Below, piece after piece: positions 46,290 to 54,782 of a stretch of DNA of 64,000 nt (positions are counted from its first letter, which is position 1; each line of letters opens with the position of its first letter). Both the position numbers and the translations under genes were made by a program. The notes below the pieces were generated by a model. That model was not told where the DNA came from and searched no databases. It saw nothing but the letters and a program-made list of their open reading frames with translations. Origin of the DNA: UBA1429 sp964482225 (GTDB lineage: Bacteria > Chloroflexota > Anaerolineae > UBA1429); contig CAYZWT010000003.1 in NCBI GenBank assembly GCA_964482225.1, positions 62,001 through 126,000 of the forward strand, given 5' to 3'.

Positions 46290-48032
46290 TCAGTCCCCCG
46301 GCTGCTCGGCGCTATGGGGGCGAATGGCCTCGACCACGAGTTGCAGCGTGGTGTTGCCCTGCCACTCGTTCAGCGAGGGGCGGAACACCAGGTCAATGCG
46401 GCTGCCCTTCGGGTACTCGTCAGCCAGTTCGCCCTGGCGAAAGGCGATGCAGGGCAGGCTGGCGTTGCCCTGGCGCACATACAGGCGCAGGTGCTTGTTC
46501 TCCTGGCCGATGGCGCGGATATCCACCAACTCGACATCCAGCGCCGCCAGCGTGGGCTCCGGGTTGCCCTTGCCAAAGGGCTCCAGCGCGCCCAGGGCGA
46601 CGACCGTCTCCGGCGTCAGAGCGCTCAGTGGAACGATGGCATCCACCAACAGGCGGGGCGTCAGCTTTTCCTCGTCCAGGTGCGCCTCGGCATAGGCCAG
46701 CAGCCGCTCGCGAAGCGCGGACAGGTTCTCCGTGCGCACCGTGAATCCGGCGGCCTGCTCGTGGCCGCCATAGTGCTCGAACAGCTCTTTGCAGCTTTCC
46801 AGCGCGCGGGTGATGTGCAAGCCCTCGATGCTGCGGGCCGAGCCGCGCGCCAGCGCGGTCTGCTCGTTCTCTCGCAGCACCAGTGTGGGGCGGTAGTGGA
46901 TCTCGCGCAGGCGGCTGGCGATCAGCCCCACAATGCCCTCATGATAGTCTGGCCCGGCGATGATCAGAATGAGCGGTAAAGGCTCTTCCGCAACCTGGGC
47001 TCCGGCCACCTCCAACTGCTCCTCCAGCAACCTCTGGCGCTCGTCATTGGTGCGGCCCAGGGCTTCCGCTATCTCACAAGCCTGCTCCTGGGTGCGGGCC
47101 ATCAGCAGGTCGTACGACATCTGGGCGTGTTCCAGACGCCCCGATGCGTTCAGGCGCGGGGCCAGACGAAAGGCGATATCAATGCTATTGGCCTTTCCTG
47201 GCTGAACGCCCGCCTGCGCCATGAGCGCCAGCAGGCCGGGGCGCGCCGTCTGGCGCAGGCGCGCCAGGCCCCTGGCCGCCAGGGTGCGGTTCTCGCCCTC
47301 CAACGGCACGATATCGGCCACGGTGCCCAGGGCCACCAAGTCGAGATAGTCGTCCAACCCGGCCGCCGCGCGCGCTCCCGCCCCGGTATCCTGCATGGCG
47401 GCGCACAGGGCCCGGCAGAGCTGGGAGGTGACGCCCACGCCTGCCAGATCCTCAAAGGCGTAGGCGCTATCGTCGCGTTTGGGGTCCACCACGGCCACGG
47501 CGGGGGGCAGCTCGTCGGGCACAGAGTGGTGATCGGCGATCACCATGTCCAGGCCACGCTCCTGGGCGCGCCTAACTTCGTCCACCGAGCGCACGCCGCA
47601 ATCCACGGCGACGCACAGGGTAAAGCCGCTGTCTCTGAGGGCGTCCAGGGAATCATTGTTGAGGCCATAGCCTTCAGAAAAGCGGTCGGGGATGTGGGGC
47701 TCGGCCTGGGCGCCCAGCTCGCGCAACACCGAGACCAGCAGCGCCACGCTGGTGACGCCGTCCACGTCGAAATCGCCATAGACGCAGATGCGCTCCTGGG
47801 CGAGGATCGCCCGGCGGATGCGCTCCACGGCGGCCTGCATGTCTGCCATCTCTAGCGGGTCGCCCAGGGGGTGCTGTTCGGGGGCGAGAAAGGCGCGAAT
47901 CTTGTCCGGCGTATCCATGCGGCGCGCGCAAAGCACCCGGATCACGATGGGGTCCAGGCCCTCGATGGCGCACGCATGTAACAAGGCGGCGGGGAACCGC
48001 CGCCTCAGGATCCATTCCGCTTCGTTCCTCAC
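46290..48032 (-). CDS. recJ: Single-stranded-DNA-specific exonuclease RecJ
   Basis: 580 residues from the chosen start. DHH phosphoesterase motifs: CVYGDFDVDGVTS (motif I), VAVDCGVRS, MVIADHHSVPDELP (motif III, DHH) and VVDPKRDD; then the DHHA1 segment YGGHEQAAGFTV and an OB-fold at the C-terminus. It degrades single strands 5' to 3' in recombination and mismatch repair. The GTG at 48032 was preferred over the ATG 18 bases upstream because AAGGAG lies just before it. Its promoter is probably at 48077-48105. Confidence 0.93.
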   Translation of the reverse strand: MRNEAEWILRRRFPAALLHACAIEGLDPIVIRVLCARRMDTPDKIRAFLAPEQHPLGDPLEMADMQAAVERIRRAILAQERICVYGDFDVDGVTSVALLVSVLRELGAQAEPHIPDRFSEGYGLNNDSLDALRDSGFTLCVAVDCGVRSVDEVRRAQERGLDMVIADHHSVPDELPPAVAVVDPKRDDSAYAFEDLAGVGVTSQLCRALCAAMQDTGAGARAAAGLDDYLDLVALGTVADIVPLEGENRTLAARGLARLRQTARPGLLALMAQAGVQPGKANSIDIAFRLAPRLNASGRLEHAQMSYDLLMARTQEQACEIAEALGRTNDERQRLLEEQLEVAGAQVAEEPLPLILIIAGPDYHEGIVGLIASRLREIHYRPTLVLRENEQTALARGSARSIEGLHITRALESCKELFEHYGGHEQAAGFTVRTENLSALRERLLAYAEAHLDEEKLTPRLLVDAIVPLSALTPETVVALGALEPFGKGNPEPTLAALDVELVDIRAIGQENKHLRLYVRQGNASLPCIAFRQGELADEYPKGSRIDLVFRPSLNEWQGNTTLQLVVEAIRPHSAEQPGD

Positions 48033-48076
48033 GCCCGCTCCTTGCGCCATGCCCTGGCCCTCTATTCTTCAGGGCC

Positions 48077-48105
48077 ATTATACCGGAGCCGGGCCGGAAC
48101 AGGAA
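48077..48105 (-). promoter_or_regulatory. Candidate promoter for recJ
   Basis: On the minus strand a perfect TATAAT (48077-48082) with TTCCTG 17 bases upstream, which matches the -35 consensus only in part. Confidence 0.5.
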
Positions 48106-48121
48106 ACCAATCCGCCGGGCG

Positions 48122-48553
48122 CTAGAGCAGGTTGTTCTTTTGCAGCACGTCGCTGACCCAGGGGATCACCGGGGCGCGCCCGGCAAAGGCCTGCCAGCCA
48201 TAGTAGGCCAGCGCGATGAGGGGCGGCACAAAGAGCACCCAGGCCACACATGCCAGGCACCCCATTATGACGGTGACCAGAAGGAAAGCAAAGAGGGCGA
48301 TCAGATCGTATACGATGGCGACGGCCAGTAGCGCCAGGCTGTGCATGGCATGGTAGCGCACATAGTTGCTACGCTTGCCCTCTTGGGTCAGCAGCACGAT
48401 GACGGGAAAGAGCAGCGGGATCAGGATCTGGCTCGCGTAACAGAGCCCGCCCAGCAGGCGCTCGTTCTCCGTCACCCGCTCCGGGTCGTTCCAGGGTTGC
48501 AGCGCGCGCAGGTCGAACCGGCCGCCCCCAGGGTCTGCGTCCATCGGGTCCAT
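48122..48553 (-). CDS. DUF4870-like small membrane protein
   Basis: 143 residues. NERLLGGLCYASQILIPLLFPVIVLLT, then SNYVRYHAMHSLALLAVAIVY with the characteristic 'R.HA.Q/HSL' motif, and two more spans ending in GW.AF.G give the DUF4870/Tic20-like pattern. The function of the family is unknown. GAGGAGGAG precedes the ATG. The gene lies upstream of recJ on the same strand with a recJ promoter between, and diverges from fmt. Confidence 0.75.
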   Translation of the reverse strand: MDPMDADPGGGRFDLRALQPWNDPERVTENERLLGGLCYASQILIPLLFPVIVLLTQEGKRSNYVRYHAMHSLALLAVAIVYDLIALFAFLLVTVIMGCLACVAWVLFVPPLIALAYYGWQAFAGRAPVIPWVSDVLQKNNLL

Positions 48554-48647
48554 GATTTCTCCTCCTCAACGATATGGCTTTCGCTATCCACTACGTCGGC
48601 CCGGCGCAAGGGTTGCGCGCGCACACCTGGCCTCGCCAGGGGAGCTG

Positions 48648-48656
48648 TGCTAGAAT
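48648..48656 (+). promoter_or_regulatory. Extended -10 promoter for fmt-lipB
   Basis: TGCTAGAAT, an extended -10 (TGn + TAGAAT) with no clear -35, 32 bases before the fmt ATG. Confidence 0.5.
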
Positions 48657-48688
48657 GCCGGGCAAGAGATCCGCAGAAAGGGGCACAC

Positions 48689-49624
48689 ATGGCGCGCGTG
48701 GTCTTTTTTGGCACTCCGGACTATGCCATTCCGGCGCTGGAGGCGCTGCTGGCGCAGCATACCGTGGTAGCAGTGGTCACCCAGCCGGACCGGCTGGCCG
48801 GGCGAGGTCGCCGCACCCTGGTCAAGCCGCCGGTCAAGGTCGTGGCCGAGGCCCACGGCGCGCCGGTGTACCAGCCCGGGCGCCTCTCACGGGATGCCGA
48901 GACGCTGGCGGCGCTCCAGGCGGCCCAAGCAGACCTGTTTGTGTTGGCCGCCTATGGCCAGATCCTACGCCCCAATGTGCTGGCGATCCCGCCCCAGGGC
49001 GTCATTGGCCTGCATGCCTCGCTGTTGCCCCGCTGGCGCGGCGCAGCGCCCGTGGCCGCGGCCATCCGCACGGGCGACGCCGAGACGGGCGTGACGCTGA
49101 TGCTCACCGAGGCCGGGCTGGATACAGGCCCCGTCCTGGCCCGGCGGGCGACCCCGATCCGCGAACGTGATACGATGGCCAGCCTGACCGAGCGGCTGGC
49201 CGTGCTGGCCGCCGAGCTGCTGATCGAGCGCCTGCCCGCCTGGCTGCGGGGCGAGATCACGCCCGTGCCCCAGGATGACGCCCAGGCCACCTATGCCCCG
49301 GAGGTTGCCAAGGCCGAGGGCGCCATTGACTGGCGCGCCAGCGCCGTGGCCATTGACCGGCACATCCGCGCCATGACGCCCTGGCCCGGCGCCTACACCC
49401 ATCTGGACCGCGAGCGCATCGCCATTCTGGCGGCGCGGCCCCTGCCTGAGGGGCGCCACGGCGGGCTGCCGGGTTGCATCGTCGCGGTGGACGAGGGCCT
49501 GGCCGTGGTCACAGGCGAGGGCCTGCTGCTGCTGGAGCAGATGCAGCCCGCCGGCAAAAAGCCGATGGCCCCGGATGCCTTTGCTCGGGGGCGACCCGAT
49601 GCCATCGGCGCGGTGCTGGGTTAG
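48689..49624 (+). CDS. fmt: Methionyl-tRNA formyltransferase
   Basis: 311 residues. The start MARVVFFGTPDYAIPALEAL is typical, followed by VTQPDRLAGRG, then the formyl-THF site IGLHASLLPRWRGAAPVAAA (Asn of the usual 'NxH.S.LP' replaced by Leu-His-Ala context) and LDTGPVLARR. The C-terminal domain carries the DWRASA and R.M.PWPGA segments that contact initiator tRNA. It formylates Met-tRNA for translation initiation. The ATG has AAAGGGG upstream. The lipB GTG starts 2 bases after the stop. Confidence 0.93.
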   Translation: MARVVFFGTPDYAIPALEALLAQHTVVAVVTQPDRLAGRGRRTLVKPPVKVVAEAHGAPVYQPGRLSRDAETLAALQAAQADLFVLAAYGQILRPNVLAIPPQGVIGLHASLLPRWRGAAPVAAAIRTGDAETGVTLMLTEAGLDTGPVLARRATPIRERDTMASLTERLAVLAAELLIERLPAWLRGEITPVPQDDAQATYAPEVAKAEGAIDWRASAVAIDRHIRAMTPWPGAYTHLDRERIAILAARPLPEGRHGGLPGCIVAVDEGLAVVTGEGLLLLEQMQPAGKKPMAPDAFARGRPDAIGAVLG

Positions 49625-49625
49625 C

Positions 49626-50336
49626 GTGGCGCACACCCTGGCCTGTTATGCCCTGGGACTCACGCCCTATGGCGCAGCCCATCGCTTGCAGCGCGAGTTG
49701 GTCGAGCGGCGGCGGCTGGATCAGATCGGCGACTTGGCGCTGCTGCTGGAGCACGACCCCGTCATCACCCTGGGGCGGCGCGCCGATCCCGCCCACATCC
49801 TGGCCGGCCCCGAGGCGCTGGCTGGCCTGGGGATCACCGTGCACCGGGTGGAGCGGGGCGGCGACGCGACCTACCACGGCCCCGGCCAGCTCGTCGTCTA
49901 TCCCATCCTGCGCCTACGCGACCACGACCTGGGCGCCAGCGACTATATGCACCTGCTGGAGGATGTGGCCATTGCGACGCTGGCCGATTTCGGGATCGGC
50001 GCCGGGCGCCGCGAGGGCTACATTGGCGTGTGGGTGGGCGGCGACAAGCTCTGCGCCCTGGGCGTGCGCGTCATGCGGGGGATCACGATGCACGGGCTGG
50101 CGCTGAATGTGGCGCCCGATATGGCCCACTGGGCGACCATCGTGCCCTGTGGCATCCGCGATGGCGGGGTCGGCAGCATGGCCGATGTGCTGGGCCGGGC
50201 GCCCGCTATAGATGCGGTGGGACGACGGCTGGCGGGGCATCTGGCCCGCGCCCTGGGCGCCACTTTGACCTGGGAACAGGCCGAGCGCCTGCCCTGGCCT
50301 GACGCTACGGCAGAGGACGCCCCTGCTTGGCCATAA
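49626..50336 (+). CDS. lipB: Octanoyltransferase LipB
   Basis: 236 residues with a GTG start at 49626, which gives the standard N-terminus (CYALGLTPYGAAHRLQRELV) and lies one base after the fmt stop. Motifs: RGGDATYHGPGQLVVYPIL, GGDKLCALGVRV with the catalytic Lys, and VPCGIRDGGVGSM with the catalytic Cys. It moves octanoyl from acyl carrier protein to lipoate-dependent enzymes. The last 32 bases overlap the converging PfkB gene. Confidence 0.93.
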   Translation: MAHTLACYALGLTPYGAAHRLQRELVERRRLDQIGDLALLLEHDPVITLGRRADPAHILAGPEALAGLGITVHRVERGGDATYHGPGQLVVYPILRLRDHDLGASDYMHLLEDVAIATLADFGIGAGRREGYIGVWVGGDKLCALGVRVMRGITMHGLALNVAPDMAHWATIVPCGIRDGGVGSMADVLGRAPAIDAVGRRLAGHLARALGATLTWEQAERLPWPDATAEDAPAWP

Positions 50337-51258
50337 AACGCAGCACCTCGTCCCGCGAAAAGGCGCCCTCCATAGGGCCCAGGCGCGTGGTCGCCAGCGC
50401 GCCCACTGCATTGGCGAACAAGCCCGCCTTGGCCAGCGCCCACCCCTCGGAGAGGCCCACCAGCAGGGCGGCATCGAAACAGTCGCCCGCGCCGGTGGGG
50501 TCCACCTCGGTTACGCGATAGGGCGGTATATCGAGGGCGCCCTGGGCGGTATAGAGGGTCGAACCGGCCTCGCCCCTCTTGAGGGCCACGATCTCGATGC
50601 CTCGCTCCAATAGCGCCTGCGCCCCCGTTTCGGGCGTGGGCGCGCCCGTGAGGCTGGCCAGCTCTGCGCCGCTGGGCATCACGATACGCGCTCGCTCCAG
50701 GATCGGCTCGCAGACGGCGCGAATGTGCTCGACGGGCATCAGCTCGGGCCGCAGGTTGGGGTCCAGGCTGACCACGCCACCCGCCGCGTGCACGGCGGCG
50801 GCCAGCGCATAGCAGGTCTCGCGCAACGGCTCGCTGGCGCTGAGGGACGAGCCCATGATGTGCAGGTAGCGTGTATCATTCAGATAGCCCGCCGGAAGCT
50901 GCTCCGGGTTCACCTGGGCGGCGGCGGATTGGGGCAGGTGAAAGACAAAGGAGCGGCTGCCATCAGAGCGGTAAGCCACAAAGGCGATGGCCGTGAGCAG
51001 GTGGGCGTGCACCGCCAGGGCCGCGCAGTCAATGCCTTCGGCGGCCAACCGCTGGCGGATGCAATCGCCAAAGGCATCCTGCCCGACGGCGCCGATGAAC
51101 CCGACGCTGGCGCCCAGGCGCGCCGCGCAACTGGCCGAGATGGCGGGCGCGCCGCTGGGGTAGGGGCCGCTGAACAGCGCGGGGGTGTCCAGGGGCCTGT
51201 CCCGCTCTATGCGCATGATCTCGACCAGGGCTTCTCCCACGGTCACGATGGTTGCCAT
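50305..51258 (-). CDS. PfkB-family carbohydrate kinase
   Basis: 317 residues. The N-terminus IVTVGEALVEIMR and the Gly-rich PSGAPAISASCAARLGA match PfkB signature 1 (the usual GGA is PSGAP). Signature 2 is complete: DPTGAGDCFDAALLVGL, with the catalytic Asp. Probably phosphorylates fructose, 2-keto-3-deoxygluconate, ribose or a similar sugar. The ATG at 51258 was preferred over that at 51264 because of its distance from AGAGGAGGAG. Its 3' end overlaps lipB by 32 bases. The antiporter gene upstream ends 32 bases away. Confidence 0.88.
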   Translation of the reverse strand: MATIVTVGEALVEIMRIERDRPLDTPALFSGPYPSGAPAISASCAARLGASVGFIGAVGQDAFGDCIRQRLAAEGIDCAALAVHAHLLTAIAFVAYRSDGSRSFVFHLPQSAAAQVNPEQLPAGYLNDTRYLHIMGSSLSASEPLRETCYALAAAVHAAGGVVSLDPNLRPELMPVEHIRAVCEPILERARIVMPSGAELASLTGAPTPETGAQALLERGIEIVALKRGEAGSTLYTAQGALDIPPYRVTEVDPTGAGDCFDAALLVGLSEGWALAKAGLFANAVGALATTRLGPMEGAFSRDEVLRFMAKQGRPLP

Positions 51259-51290
51259 GATCATCTCCTCCTCTGCCCGAACAGGGTGGG

Positions 51291-52502
51291 TCAACCCAGC
51301 TCTGCGCGGCCTGGGGCCGGCGCCTTCACTGGCCCTTGCAGCAATCGCGGCGCCAGGGCATAGATGCCCACTGATCCCAGCGAGGCCGTCAGCACCACGG
51401 CCAGCACCGCGATGGCCAGAATGGTCTCGCCCGAGGCAACTCCCATCGCCAGGGGTATGCCGCCGATGGCGGCCTGCACGGTGGCCTTGGGTGTGTAGGC
51501 GATGGCGCAAAAGGCGCGCTCCTTGGCGTTCAGTTGCGAGCCGTGCAGGGCGATCAGGACGCCAGTGGCGCGACCCACCAGGCCGATGAGCACGACGCCC
51601 AGGCCGACCAGCCCCGCCTGGAGCGCCACCGCGACGTTAACCTCGGCGCCGATCAGGACGAACAAAAAGATCTGCGCGATGAACCAGATGCGCTCGAGGG
51701 AACGCTGTAGGTCGGCGGCGATGCCATTGGCCTTCTCCAGCAGCACAAAGCCCAGTGTCATGACGCCCAGAAGGCCTGCCAGTTGCAGACGCTCTCCCGT
51801 CACCAGCGTTGCCATGGCAGCAGCGATCACCAGGGTCAGCCGTTCCATCCCGTGCAGATGGATCTTGTCCTGCCGATAGAGGCGGTAGAGTAGCCAGCCT
51901 CCCAATACGCCCAAGAACACGCCCCCGATCACTTGCACGGGGATGCGGGCAATCTGCAACCAGAGCGACTGGCCCTCCTGGCTGGTCAAGCCCACAAAAG
52001 CTGTAAACAGCGTGATGGCGAACACGTCATCAATCGAGGAGCCTGCCAGGATGATGATCGGTATGCCTTTGTTCATCCCCAACCCGCGCTCTTTGAGGGA
52101 GAGCATGGCGGGCACCACCACCGCGGGAGAGACGGCCGCCAGGATGAACCCCAGCATCCCCGCCTCGACCAAGGGCAGATCGAGAACATAGTGGGACACC
52201 AAGAGGACCGTGAATCCCTCTAGCAGGCACGGAATGGCGCTCATCGTGACTGCCTGTTTGCCGACTTGCTGAAGTAGCTCCTTTTCCAAGCCCAGACCTG
52301 CCCGCAGCAGGATCACCACTAGCGCCACCATACGCACATCGGCAGAGACGGCCAACACGCCTGGAGCCAGTAGACCCAGGCCATAGGGGCCAATAGCCAC
52401 GCCCACCAGGATCATCCCCAGGAGGCCGGGCAGGCGTAGGGCGCGAAAGAGCCTATCCGCCAGCAGGCCCAGCAAAAGTACAATGAGAATGCTTTGGATC
52501 AT
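51291..52502 (-). CDS. Cation/proton antiporter (Na+/H+ exchanger family)
   Basis: 403 residues with about 11-12 membrane spans. The family's N-terminal LRLPGLLGMILVGVAIGPYG, the ILLRAGLGLEKELL segment and the ion-binding pair in GSSIDDVFAITLFTAFVGL (two adjacent Asp) place it in the CPA superfamily (NhaP/KefB side). It should exchange Na+ or K+ for protons. There is no regulatory NAD-binding (RCK) tail. GAGGTAAG lies before the ATG. The PfkB gene follows in the same direction with a 32-base gap; a functional link is not evident. Confidence 0.88.
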   Translation of the reverse strand: MIQSILIVLLLGLLADRLFRALRLPGLLGMILVGVAIGPYGLGLLAPGVLAVSADVRMVALVVILLRAGLGLEKELLQQVGKQAVTMSAIPCLLEGFTVLLVSHYVLDLPLVEAGMLGFILAAVSPAVVVPAMLSLKERGLGMNKGIPIIILAGSSIDDVFAITLFTAFVGLTSQEGQSLWLQIARIPVQVIGGVFLGVLGGWLLYRLYRQDKIHLHGMERLTLVIAAAMATLVTGERLQLAGLLGVMTLGFVLLEKANGIAADLQRSLERIWFIAQIFLFVLIGAEVNVAVALQAGLVGLGVVLIGLVGRATGVLIALHGSQLNAKERAFCAIAYTPKATVQAAIGGIPLAMGVASGETILAIAVLAVVLTASLGSVGIYALAPRLLQGPVKAPAPGRAELG

Positions 52503-52836
52503 ATCTTACCTCGCCAGCTTGTGGGGCGGTATGGAGGGGGCCGTACATAGAGAATGACCCCTACCGCCAGCCCAACCGAGCTTCAGTAGAGGCCATTGGT
52601 CTCCGCGCCGCAGGCCGGAGACGGTTTCCGCTTTGGCGAGCCTCACCGCCGCCAACGATTCTAGGGCTTATCGGCTGGCAATGCAAGTAGACGCTCCGCG
52701 CCGTGCGCCCTGCCGTCCTCGAAGCGATGGGCCCCCGCGGGCCTTGGTGCGACGCCTGGCATCTGATGGCAGAAAACGTGCCCCACAGGCACGCTATGGC
52801 AGCCGAACGCCGGCGCTTGCGCTTCTGCCCGTGGCG
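52503..52836. other. Non-coding divergent gap
   Basis: About 330 bases between the antiporter and the hydrolase promoter. I see short GC-rich palindromes only (for example GTCTCCG...CGGAGAC near 52601 and CGTGCC...GGCACG near 52780) and no convincing gene or RNA. Confidence 0.5.
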
Positions 52837-52865
52837 TTGACCGCGCGGCCCCTCACGAGTATACT
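52837..52865 (+). promoter_or_regulatory. Promoter for the poly-gamma-glutamate hydrolase-like gene
   Basis: TTGACC, 17 bases, TATACT, about 75 bases before the ATG at 52941. Confidence 0.65.
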
Positions 52866-52940
52866 CCTCTCGCTGCATGGCTGTTACGCCATGTACGAAA
52901 CTCGGCCCCCCCGACCAGGCCAAAGGAAACGAAGCAAGAG

Positions 52941-53654
52941 ATGGATGCCTCTACGAGAGACTTTGCCGCCGTGGTGCTGGCGGCGGTCAAGGGTGTGGAT
53001 TATGCCATCGAGGTGCGCGAATCCGGCGGCTATGTGGCCGTGGTGGCCCTGCATGGCGGCGGGATCGAGCCGCTGACCGGCGAGCTGGCCGATGCCATCG
53101 CGGGCGCCGGGCATAACCTGTACCTGTTTCGCGGCCTGCGTGAGAGCGGCAATGACGCCTTGCGCGTCTCGCCGCTGCGCGCCCAAGAGATGCGCCTGGA
53201 TAACCTGATCCGCCGTAGCAAGACCGTGCTGAGCATCGCGGGCGCGGCAGATGTGGGCCGAACGGTGCAGGTGGGCGGCGCCAACGAGATCCTGCGCGCG
53301 CTGTTGTTGCAGAGGCTCCAGGAGGCCGGTTTTGAGGCCCGCCCCAGTGAGACGCCGGGTGTGGATCACTCGCGAGCCTACTTTTTCAACCAGGCCGGGC
53401 TAGGGGGTGTGCAGCTCGAGTTGAGCGCAGCCCTGCGCGCCAGCTTGGTGAATGCGCCGCTGCACGCCTTTCGCTGGCAGGACCCCGCCTGTTGGAACGA
53501 GCGCCTGCACGACCTGGTGCGCGCCGTGCGCGCGGCCCTGGCCACCTATGTAGCCGCCGACCGGGCTGACCTGGCCAAGACCCTGGAGCGCTTTGAGCGC
53601 ACCACCCAGCGCGTGCCACGCTGGATGCGCAGAGGCGATGGCCACGCCAACTAG
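52941..53654 (+). CDS. Poly-gamma-glutamate hydrolase-like zinc protein
   Basis: 237 residues. VVALHGGGIEPLTGELADAI supplies the His38 and Glu43 zinc pair of the PGA-hydrolase (YmaC/PghP-like, carboxypeptidase-related) fold. NLYLFRGLRE and LRVSP further match the family's '..YLF.G........L.I.S' pattern, and GVQLELS near residue 155 resembles the C-terminal catalytic Glu segment. Such enzymes cut poly-gamma-glutamate, and phage versions help pass capsules. There is no signal peptide. The gene seems to have its own promoter; the AIM24-like gene follows at 85 bases. Confidence 0.75.
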   Translation: MDASTRDFAAVVLAAVKGVDYAIEVRESGGYVAVVALHGGGIEPLTGELADAIAGAGHNLYLFRGLRESGNDALRVSPLRAQEMRLDNLIRRSKTVLSIAGAADVGRTVQVGGANEILRALLLQRLQEAGFEARPSETPGVDHSRAYFFNQAGLGGVQLELSAALRASLVNAPLHAFRWQDPACWNERLHDLVRAVRAALATYVAADRADLAKTLERFERTTQRVPRWMRRGDGHAN

Positions 53655-53739
53655 GGCTGCCGCGACCCTGCGGGCGATCCTGCGTAGAGTCAGCGGCTGG
53701 ACAAGGCGATAGCGTGGCGCACCCTACAAGGAGAACACG

Positions 53740-54423
53740 ATGGAATACCAGATCTATGGCGGAACGCTGCCCTCGGTGGATGTGACCCTGCAGGCGGGCG
53801 AGTCGGTCTTTACCGAGAGCGGCGGCATGGCCTGGATGACAGGCGATATCCGGATGGACACGGGCACCCGAGGCGGGCTGCTGGCAGGGCTGGGCCGCAA
53901 ACTGGCCGGCGAGTCGCTCTTTATGACCAGCTATACATGCCAGAGCGGCGTGGGTATGGTAACCTTTACCCCCGAGGCGCCGGGCACGATCCTGCCTTTT
54001 GAGCTGCGCGCGGGCCAAAGCCTGATCTGCCAAAAGGATGCCTTTATGGCTGCTCAAGAAGGCGTCGGCATCGAGATGCACTTTCGCAAGCGGCTGGGCG
54101 CGGGCCTCTTTGGCGGCGAGGGGTTCATCCTGCAAAAAGTCACCGGCCCGGGCCTCGCGTTCCTCGAGATCGCAGGCGATGTGCGCGAGTATACCCTGCA
54201 GGCCGGCCAGGTGATGCAGGTGGACCCCGGCCACCTGGCCCTCTATGAACCCACCGTGGACTATGATATCACCACGGTCAAGGGGCTCACCAATGTGCTC
54301 TTTTCCGGCGAGGGCCTCTTTTTGGCCACCCTGCGCGGCCCAGGGCGCGTTTGGCTCCAGAGTATGCCCATCGCCAACCTGGCCGCCAAGATCAGCAAGT
54401 ATATCCCGAGCAAGAGCAGCTAG
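53740..54423 (+). CDS. AIM24/TIGR00266 family protein
   Basis: 227 residues, all beta. The N-terminus MEYQIYGGTLPSVDVTLQAGESVFTESGGMAWM and the Gly-rich GGEGFILQKVTGPG.AFLE repeat are hallmarks of the TIGR00266/AIM24 family (double-psi-like beta prism). The bacterial role is unknown; the mitochondrial AIM24 is linked to inner-membrane organisation. AAGGAG lies before the ATG. It precedes hypC by 95 bases with no terminator visible, so it may be cotranscribed with hypCDE. Confidence 0.85.
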   Translation: MEYQIYGGTLPSVDVTLQAGESVFTESGGMAWMTGDIRMDTGTRGGLLAGLGRKLAGESLFMTSYTCQSGVGMVTFTPEAPGTILPFELRAGQSLICQKDAFMAAQEGVGIEMHFRKRLGAGLFGGEGFILQKVTGPGLAFLEIAGDVREYTLQAGQVMQVDPGHLALYEPTVDYDITTVKGLTNVLFSGEGLFLATLRGPGRVWLQSMPIANLAAKISKYIPSKSS

Positions 54424-54518
54424 GCGCGACGCCGGGGCAAGCGCCTTGCCCTATGGGCAGGCTCGTGTGCAGGCCGGATACCGTTCGCCATCATCAAGAC
54501 TCTGAGGAACTCGTCATC

Positions 54519-54782
54519 ATGTGTTTGGCTGTGCCCGTTCGCGTGGTCGAGATCGAGGGCCAGGTGGCCCGCGTCGAGCTGGGGGGCGTGTTGCGCGAGA
54601 TCAGCCTCGTGCTCACCCCCGATGCCCAGGTCGGCGACTATGTCCTGATCCATACCGGCTTTGCCATCAGCGTGCTGGATGAGGAGGAGGCCCAAGAGAC
54701 CCTGCGACTCTTTGCCGAGCTGGAGGCGGCCGAGGCCCTGCTGGACAAAGAGGCATCGGATACCGAGACGGCGGACGCATGA
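54519..54782 (+). CDS. hypC: Hydrogenase maturation chaperone HypC
   Basis: 87 residues beginning MCLAVPVRVVEIEG, the invariant HypC/HybG N-terminus with Cys2, which binds the Fe(CN)2CO moiety with HypD. VGDYVLIHTGFAISVLDEEEA completes the OB-fold and the C-terminal helix. It delivers the iron complex to the large subunit of NiFe hydrogenases. GAGGAACTC lies upstream. The stop overlaps the hypD start by 4 bases (ATGA). No hydrogenase structural genes or hypA, hypB or hypF are in the window. Confidence 0.95.
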   Translation: MCLAVPVRVVEIEGQVARVELGGVLREISLVLTPDAQVGDYVLIHTGFAISVLDEEEAQETLRLFAELEAAEALLDKEASDTETADA

